The position numbers and the translations under genes are program-made. Below, one piece after another: positions 57,613-64,000 of a stretch of 64,000 nucleotides of DNA (positions within the stretch are counted from its first letter, which is position 1; each line of letters opens with the position of its first letter). Origin of the DNA: Symbiodinium natans (Eukaryota > Sar > Dinophyceae > Suessiales > Symbiodiniaceae); contig CAJNDS010002196.1 of the NCBI GenBank assembly GCA_905221605.1, positions 504,001 to 568,000 on the forward strand, read 5' to 3'. The notes below the pieces were generated by a model. That model was given only the letters and a program-made list of their open reading frames with translations, searched no databases and was not told the DNA's origin.

Positions 57613-58564
57613 AGTTTACATCCGAGTTTGTGCCGAGTTTACCATGAGATCAGCATTGCACTAGGCTACGACCTCCTCCAGCTGTGTTTGGAGGGACCAG
57701 AAGCAGCTTTCCGGCATTTTGGTGCATGAGACAGGAAGAATAGGCTCAGCTCGGAACAGGACAAGCGCAAGCACTTAGTGGGAAGCCAGTCTTGCAGGTG
57801 AACGTCGGAAGGCGTTGAATTGTGCTGTTTCTTTTTGGTATCTACATGCCCACCGCAAGGAAAAGCTGGAGGAGACCAGGTTTTGCCAGCCTGCCATGTT
57901 CCTGGCCGGGTCGGGCACTCAGAGAGCCCCATAGCCCCATGCCGGGGCCTGATAAGAACCACAGTACACAGGCATGTCATAGGCCGAGCGACACAAGTCC
58001 TGAACTGCCGTATGGTTGGCAGTATCAGCTCTTACGCCTCGACACCTGATGTCGGGTTACATAGTCCAACCTCTGGAAGCATCAGTCTTTTCTGGCCCAT
58101 GTTCTGACCAGGCTTGCGGCCGTCGAGAAACTGAAGTCCGACAGTCCGGAGGCACATTGACAATCACATTGATGCGCATTTGTGTGCTGGGCATGTTGGG
58201 AACAGCGAGGAGCGCGCCGTGCGCTTGTGTCGTGTCTTTCGTGTCCACTGCGACAGTGGCTGAACAGCCTAGTTGCTGGCTGCCGCTTCTTGAGCTGTTC
58301 ATTGCGGAGAGGGTGGAAAGGGGGTGTCAGAGGGTTGGTTGTGCCAGGTTCGAGTCGCGTTTTGTGCTAGATGAGGAACCCTGCAGAAGCCGGGTTGAAC
58401 ACATCGAGACAGGTACAGTAGGTAGGTCAGCACAGCGTGGCTGGGGTGCAACACTTGCACTCGGTATCTGGGAAGATTCCCGCAGCTGGCCATCATCTGC
58501 CACCCAAAACCCTAAGCCCTAAACCCTAAACCGCTATCTGCCGTTGCTCCTCCCCTGTTCGCAG
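57613..58564. other. no exon resolved
   Basis: Frames 57666-57980 (reverse) and 58016-58522 (forward, 168 codons) are open, but their codon use is not that of the recognised exons. Short CCCTAAA units sit at 58508-58535, just before the next exon. Confidence 0.4.
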
Positions 58565-58681
58565 AATGCCGCCAACTTCAAGGCCACAGCTGGACTGTCG
58601 CTAGGCCAGAGGCCCAGGGAGTCACCATGGGCTTTGCCCCCGAAAGAGGTGGCTTCACTGCCCTGCGTCTGCGAATCTTAG
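58565..58681 (+). CDS. candidate exon, possibly terminal
   Basis: After CTGTTCGCAG the frame reads NAANFKATAGLSLGQRPRES and continues PWALPPKEVASLPCVCES to TAG at 58679-58681. A GT donor (GAG|GTGGCT) after ALPPKE is an alternative exit. Codon use is moderately G/C-ending. A further short segment, 58781-58830 after GTCCAG, ends at a consensus GTGAGT donor and is open in all three frames; it may be the next exon. Family unknown. Confidence 0.35.
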   Translation, partial: NAANFKATAGLSLGQRPRESPWALPPKEVASLPCVCES

Positions 58682-59443
58682 AGTGAAGCAGACCCTGAGA
58701 TGAACTGGAAGCCCTGTACCTTGCGCGTCTGTATATATGTATGTACATATATATATATGTATACGTACACATATGTCCGTCCAGGGGCCTTCGGGACTTG
58801 TCATTTCCGAATGCGCAAACGAGCTTTGTCAGGTGAGTACACAGCTCTGTGCGTAGCTGGCGCCTTCACCTTCGAGGTGCTTTGTGTGGGGGCTTCTGGT
58901 TTATGATGCAGTAGGGTCGGGCTTGGTTTACGTGGCGTGACGAACATCCGCTTTTTGGCTCAAAGGGAAGCATGCTTCTGCTGCTCCCAACTGCTGCACA
59001 ATGAAGATCCTTTTGCTGCGTTCTATTGCCTCTTGCATGCAACGCAGCTCATTTGGACATGGAAGTGTCTTCCCACTGGCCCGTAATCTCTCATCACTGT
59101 GTGCTGTTGACAGTTTGCGCGCTGTACGTGCAATCATGCAAAGAGTCTTCCGACATGTCCAGAAATGTTCCTACCACACAGAGCCCGTTGGGTCTGCTAA
59201 AGCGACGTGGGGCATGGGGTTCGCCCGAGGTCGTTGCTGCTCTTTCTTATGTCCATGCCATCGTACTGGAGACACCGGTGATGCCGGTGACGCCGGGAAA
59301 GAGGATAAAAGGATTGCTGAGGACCCGGATTCTCACAGGTTTTTCTTCACCGCGGCCGGGGGGCCTGAAGCATTATGAACGTGGCATTATCCTTTTAAAT
59401 TCAACCGACTAAAATTCCAATAAATCCCCTCCCCTTCAATCAG

Positions 59444-59530
59444 GAGCGATCTGCAGGGGCCGATTTTCGTGCACATCCCGAAGACAGCAGGCGGCTCTGT
59501 CGGAGTGTCCCATGAGATTCACGGGTATTA
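59444..59530 (+). CDS. exon with sulfotransferase-like HIPKTAGGS motif
   Basis: After CTTCAATCAG, in phase 2, the frame reads SDLQGPIFVHIPKTAGGSVG. The string (F/V)xHIPKTAGxS is the 5'-phosphosulfate (PAPS) binding loop of membrane-type carbohydrate sulfotransferases and related families, where it follows a first beta strand as here. The exon end is uncertain: GT donors after GGSVG (59505) or after HEIHG (59523) are possible. Such enzymes act in the Golgi on glycans. A possible next exon at 59858-59896 reads VPFFCMKHNPPQDA after TTGCGAG; the HxPP element often follows in these families. The 3'-phosphate binding (RxP...S) region was not found. Confidence 0.5.
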
Positions 59531-59896
59531 CCTGTTTGTAGCTCAAAGGGTTAGGGCTACAAAAATGCTACAGACATTCCCAGAAGGATCGAAGTTGTGG
59601 TGCCTTGAACCCACCGCAGAGGCACTTCGATCTGGAGAGCTTTGGGGTCCAACTTCACCGACTCGGGGAGGTATCCGGAGGCCGTACTCGCTGAACACAG
59701 GGGTTGCTTCTCGGTTCGGTTTCTCCAAGCAATTCGCACATCCAGCTGCCCTGCACCTAGAATTCGGTACTGTAGAAGAAGCAACCAGAAAGAATACGAA
59801 CGATACGAGATCACTTCAGTTGTGCCTTGTGTGAAAGTTGCGAAGTCGGTTTGCGAGGTGCCCTTCTTCTGCATGAAGCACAACCCTCCACAGGAC

Positions 59897-61131
59897 GCTC
59901 TATGAAATGGAGACTGTTGCATCGATTCTGTATGATCCCTCGTGCTCCGCTATTCTACCTTACGAATTCGAGACAAGCCTGCCGTGTGGTTCAGCTTCTG
60001 ATTCACACATCGGGTTCCACAGCTTGCGCAGGAGCACGTCCCAGACAGCTGGGCACCATGGCTGCATGTCAGAAGATGTACCGCCCGTAGTTGTCGGCCC
60101 TTTCGCTTTGGTCACGAGGGGCAGATTCACCGCCCTTTAGGGAGCCTCACGCCCGCCAGAGATGCGGGGATCTGCTGCTTAGGCCATGACATGAGCCCAA
60201 AACCCTCAACCCTGAGCCACCCTCCCTCCTAGGCCTTAAGCCTGGAAGGTACTAAACTTACTAAACACAGCCTTCAAGTCCCCAACCTGCCGGGGAGGCC
60301 GTGGTGCGGGACCCTTGCGACCGCCTCGTCTCCGAGTTTGCCTGGGCTCGCCTGCAGGGTTGGTACAACAGGCTGGGTGGGTGTTGTCCTTTACACCTTC
60401 AGCGAAACATCCCGGAACCCGAAACGTGAAACCATAGCCAACCGGACCCCAAAGCACCTGGCAACCACTCAGCCCTGAACTCAAAAAAAGCACGCCAAAC
60501 CCCCAACTTCACGCACACCACCTGAACCCCCAAGCTGCAGAGCCTCCCGAAGACAACAGGTACAAGGCCGATGGCTTGGACTCCCATGCCACGCCAGACT
60601 GTGTGACCTGGCGAAGCAGCCGCTGAGAGCCCGTGACACTTCAGGGTCTTGGGAAGTGGGCGTTTAGGGTTCAGTGGTTTAGGGTTTCGGGTTTAGGGTT
60701 CAACCTGGGGAGGGCGCTGTGCCCTGCAGCACTTGGAGGCCTCAACTCTTGTGTCTTGAAAGCGTCCTGTGCCAGCTCAACCTTCCAACGGTGGCGAGTT
60801 TTCCGCATGTCCCGTCCTGACACCTGCACCATTCGAGGCTACTTTCAACAAGTGGGTGTCCTTGGTCATGCAAGCGCAACTTGGAGAAAGTAGCAGTTGC
60901 AAGACTTGAATAGGCCATGGATGCTTCCAGTACAAAACAGGCCTGTTTGCTGAGGGTGCACCACACACCTGAGCTTCAACTTTCGAGGTATAAGACCGAC
61001 TCGGAGGTTGAAGACTGCCACATGATCCCCCAGTGGTGCCACTCGACTCTGCCTTTGGGAGAACTGCCGAATGCCAGATTCTTGGGGGAAAGTTGGGGTT
61101 TAGGGCGATGCACATTCGCAGAATTTCGCAG
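59897..61131. other. no exon resolved
   Basis: Forward frames at 59907-60140 and the C-rich stretch 60180-60560 show no coding-like codon use. A few TTTAGGG units occur near 60663-60700. Confidence 0.4.
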
Positions 61132-62214
61132 ATGCTCAGGCTACGCCTCCAAGGTGGACAAATTGGTTCCCATGGTCGGAGATTTGGAGGGAAATATTCG
61201 CAAGGTCGACAAGCGTCTGGCCTTTCTGAAGTTAAACAGCACCAACCACCACTCCCACGTCCTCAAGAAGTACGACGTCGGCTGTGGATGCCTAACACCT
61301 GAGAATCTGAAGGCCGTCGCTCAGCTCAAGACATGGGTTGGCTTTGGGCCTTAGGTTTCAGCTCCACCCCCGTGCCTTCGGCATGTGCTATGTTGTTCAG
61401 GTTTGCATGTGTTATGATTAGGTCTTCCATCAACCCGACGCGAGGTCTGCAGTGTCGGCGGCGGGGGGCGTGAACTTGATAGACGGTTCAACCATTCATA
61501 CTGCGGGCAGGAAGCTAAAACTCAATAACAAACTCGTCACAAACCTGCACGTCAGTCCTCCGAGAAGCTGCCCAGGTCCAGGAGCACTTCATGGAAGACT
61601 TTGTGCACTTGAGGACCGAGAAAAAGCAACGCGGGAAGTTCATGGATGTCTGTGTTTGAGTGTGTGCGGGGCCCCGGTGTGTCAGGCATCCATAAGACAA
61701 GCGTCTCTGCGATCACCACAGCAACTGTTTGTAAAGAAGCCCAGAGACTCCAGAGACCTAGAGGTGAGTCAAGGGCCCCTCTCGTACCTCCACATCTCGC
61801 CAGGAACATCCTCGGCACCTCGAAGTTTGCTCCACAAGCTGCCTCAGATCCCAACTTTGTGGTCAAAGAGTCGCATCTTGCCTGCACTCCAGATGCCAAC
61901 ACGCTCTTCTGAAATGGGTGCGTCGATGCTGATGAGCTTAGGGTTTTAGGTGTGGCTGATATGAAAATGATAATGAGTCCGATAACGCCAGCTGTTGATG
62001 ATGAGTTTTTCAGGCCATGCAGCTTGGAGCTCCAAGCAACGTGTGCGTAGCATGCTTAAGCTCAGCTCAGCATCAAACCCCTGGAATCCCGAAGGCTCCC
62101 AAAGACTCCCAAAGCCCACACCCTGAGTCGAATCATTCGCCCCGTGCCAACGGAGTCAGGAAGTGTGCGGCTTTCAACCGCAACGGTAAGCAGCTGTGGC
62201 CGGTCAAGAAATGA
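61132..62214 (+). CDS. unidentified exons, possibly 3' part of the sulfotransferase-like gene
   Basis: Exon about 61140-61336 (acceptor GCTCAG, or TTTCGCAG at 61131) reads YASKVDKLVPMVGDLEGNIR then KVDKRLAFLKLNSTNHHSHV and YDVGCGCLTPENLKAVAQL, ending at a GT donor (TGG|GTTGGC). Exon 61556-61647 reads LREAAQVQEHFMEDFVHLRT then EKKQRGKFMD to a GT donor. A last segment from 62014 (AMQLGAPSN) stays open to TGA at 62212-62214 but may be spliced after SN (GTGTGC). G/C-ending codons are very strong in the first two. Whether they belong with the HIPKTAGG exon is inferred only from order and strand. Confidence 0.5.
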
Positions 62215-62986
62215 GCGAGATGGCATGCTGGCGCATGCAGGAATCAGGGTGTTCGGATTCAGCATTGACCGGTACTGTATGTCATAAATCAGGCGCTTGT
62301 TGGAGTAGTGCAGGGGTCAGCGACCCTTCTTCAGCACGTCAGCATGGTATGCATTCTGCCGAAGGCGGACAAAAATAGATGATGTAGCATGTGCCGAGGA
62401 GGCCAGCACAAAAAGTCTGGGAGTAATGGGGATAGTGGAGATGTGATGTGAAGGCAGGGCTGCAAAACGGGGACAAGTGTTCTTTCAAACCCTAAGCCCT
62501 AGTCCTAGAGTCCTAAACAGTCCTACACCCTGGACATGCCTGGACTCCGGGGCCTAAATCTTCTTCACTTTGAGCTTCGACATAAAAGATCCCCCCCCTG
62601 ACCAATCCCATGGAGGACTCCTAGCTCCTTCGCAGTCTGCTCGGAGATCCAGGGTTTGCATCTGGGATTTGTGGGCTTTGGCTCCTGGTGTTTGAGGGGT
62701 TTGGGTTGAGGACGGCTGAAGGACAACGTGACACTTGAAACATCTGGAAACTGAAGCGCGACCCATAAGGTTGGCCCAAAGTTACAGAATTCAGCAGCAG
62801 CAGGCACGAGCTTGAATGGTGCCGATGGTAGACTCGTAGACACCTTTGCCCCTCAACCCTCGACCGAAGCAACTCCATCCCCGCAGAATGCACAGGACCT
62901 TCGGCCCCCTAAGAGCCGATTTAAGCAAGCCCAGCCTGCAGGCTGTAGCAGGCTGTAGTCTTCAGCAGAGTCTCGTCCCTTACTGC
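62215..62986. other. no gene recognised
   Basis: Intergenic or intron sequence. Frames of 60-92 codons on both strands lack support. Upstream of 62987 the frame of the next gene stays open to 62846 but has no further good start. Confidence 0.45.
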
Positions 62987-63796
62987 ATGAGACTGGCCCA
63001 GAACTCCTGGCTCGCTGCTTTGTATGCGTGGCAGCTTTGGCAGGCATCCCGTGCTGAAGCAGATTGCTGGTCGGGAATCCCTTCTAACGTCAGGGACCAC
63101 TGTTGCACGTCCCAGGATCCCAGCTGCTTCGACGGCGACTTCACTTTCGAAGATTGCTGTCCAGTGGCGACACCATTGCCTGCACCCGCTGACGCACCCC
63201 CTGACGCACGCCCTGCCGATGGCCAGGCACATGCCCCGTGCTTTCATGATGGGTTCACGTACGAGCGATGCTGTGAATCTGCCGGCGAGAAATTGAAAGT
63301 CTTCATCGGTGACGGAGGATGCTTTGACCATCGTGGAAACTACACGTACTTAAGGTGCTGCCTGGCTTTGCCAAGCCTTGAAGAGTGGATACAGGTCAGC
63401 ACGGTCAGAGGTTCTCCCAGGTCTGACTTTCTTTACATGTTTGGCACCTTGTACATGACCGAGCACATGAAACACATGTTTCGAGAGCGTGGCAATGCCA
63501 TGCCTCCACCAGCACTTGGCGGCGCGAATCATGCTGATGTCCAAGGTCTCTGCTTGAAGAGTGTTATGCTCGACTCCAAGTACCAGCTCCTACCCATGTG
63601 GAGCAGCAACAAGATTTATCCACCACCGGCGAAGAGCCCCAGCACCATTTTCAGATTCCGACCCCGTCTAAAGGAGGCTGTGGCGTGCTGGCGCGATGTA
63701 CAGTGTCAGCTCTTCATGGTCCAGATCGATTGGTACACCTCGGAGCACCATCACATAGCAGGCATTTATGCAGCTCGTTTGAGATTTCCTTCCTGA
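62987..63796 (+). CDS. probable secreted protein with four Cys...CysCys modules
   Basis: From ATG 62987 the first 25 residues (MRLAQNSWLAALYAWQLWQA, SRAEA) look like a signal peptide with cleavage after AEA. Then come four similar modules: C27W...HC39C40, C47FDGDFTFEDC57C58, C85FHDGFTYERC95C96 and C112FDHRGNYTYLRC124C125. The core is C-(F/W)-x(3-5)-F/Y-T-(F/Y)-x-x-C-C, likely disulfide-bonded. A Pro/Ala/Asp-rich linker separates modules two and three. After LEEWIQ (63394) there is a good GT donor (CAG|GTCAGC), but the frame stays open with fair codon use to TGA 63794-63796, so the protein is 136 or more residues, or 269 if unspliced. I do not know a named domain for this module. Extracellular or ER-lumenal location is inferred. 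Confidence 0.65.
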   Translation: MRLAQNSWLAALYAWQLWQASRAEADCWSGIPSNVRDHCCTSQDPSCFDGDFTFEDCCPVATPLPAPADAPPDARPADGQAHAPCFHDGFTYERCCESAGEKLKVFIGDGGCFDHRGNYTYLRCCLALPSLEEWIQVSTVRGSPRSDFLYMFGTLYMTEHMKHMFRERGNAMPPPALGGANHADVQGLCLKSVMLDSKYQLLPMWSSNKIYPPPAKSPSTIFRFRPRLKEAVACWRDVQCQLFMVQIDWYTSEHHHIAGIYAARLRFPS

Positions 63797-64000
63797 TTTC
63801 CTCCGAACCCTTTTTGCACTTCGCAGAAACCAATTGAGATCCTCGGAGCGTGCCTGCAACACCTCTGAACCATCCAGAGCTGAGACCACCCCCCCCCCCC
63901 CAACCTCAGCACCCCTAAACCCTAAACCCTAAACCCCAAACCCTAAACCCTAAACCCCAAACCCTAAACCCTAAGCCGGTCTTCCAAAAGGCGCTTCCGC
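63797..64000. other. 3' flank with CCCTAAA array
   Basis: It contains a poly-C tract (63890-63902) and CCCTAAA/CCCCAAA units at 63913-63975. No coding signal. Confidence 0.6.
63913..63975 (-). repeat. CCCTAAA/CCCCAAA array
   Basis: About nine units alternating CCCTAAA with CCCCAAA. The array is not at the sequence end, so there is no sign that this is a chromosome terminus. Confidence 0.9.

Noticed and set aside
63913-64000. Chromosome end marked by CCCTAAA repeats
   Set aside because: The array is short, degenerate and followed by ordinary sequence, and similar arrays occur throughout the window.
1-64000. rRNA, tRNA, CRISPR array or complete transposon
   Set aside because: I looked for conserved rRNA blocks, tRNA-like TTC-A/G boxes with anticodon stems, regular repeat-spacer arrays and transposase or reverse transcriptase motifs and saw none convincing. 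A covariance or profile search would be needed to exclude short tRNAs.

Overview
The window looks like nuclear DNA of a dinoflagellate. Five things point there: interstitial arrays of the TTTAGGG/CCCTAAA telomere unit; genes cut into many short exons; 5' splice sites that are more often GC than GT, with one probable GA; 3' splice sites that are nearly always AG followed by G; and protein-coding signal that is mostly on one strand. I could not fix the genus. Almost no gene is a single open frame. Models were built by joining phase-compatible exons by eye, using protein-family motifs and the strong preference for G or C at third codon positions as guides.

Layout. 1-11 kb: two isolated Ala/Arg-rich exons, then an FSH1-type serine hydrolase (4430-6962), then weaker exon candidates near 9.4 kb (+) and 10.4 kb (-). 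11.15-18.55 kb: the best-resolved gene, a calpain-type cysteine protease in 17 phase-consistent exons, with a possible N-myristoylation site and all three catalytic residues. 18.6-36 kb: mostly repeats and low-information sequence, with scattered convincing exons (20.2-22.4, 23.5 reverse, 25.3, 28.7, 30.5-31.2, 34.1 and 36.1 kb) that I cannot assign to families. 37.2-38.9 kb: a reverse-strand gene of at least six exons. 39.2-40.5 kb: a small acidic-tailed protein. 41.97-46.67 kb: an ankyrin-repeat gene followed by a small acidic/Ala-Pro protein. 49.1-52.1 kb: an SLC4/Bor1-type anion (bicarbonate or borate) transporter. 53.6-54.3 kb: a 195-residue protein beginning MGCASS. 55.8-57.6 kb: an unrecognised multi-exon protein. 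58.6-62.2 kb: exons including a sulfotransferase-like HIPKTAGG motif. 62.99-63.8 kb: a probably secreted protein with four Cys...CysCys modules.

The genes do not form an obvious pathway. They are an ordinary set of eukaryotic housekeeping, membrane and signalling genes, mostly in one orientation as is usual in dinoflagellates. The most notable biology is in the gene structure: GC-AG introns dominate, there is a 22-nt microexon, some introns preserve frame and contain no stop, and telomere-like arrays inside introns can supply the splice acceptor or bracket an exon in inverted orientation. No rRNA, tRNA, CRISPR array or complete transposon was recognised.
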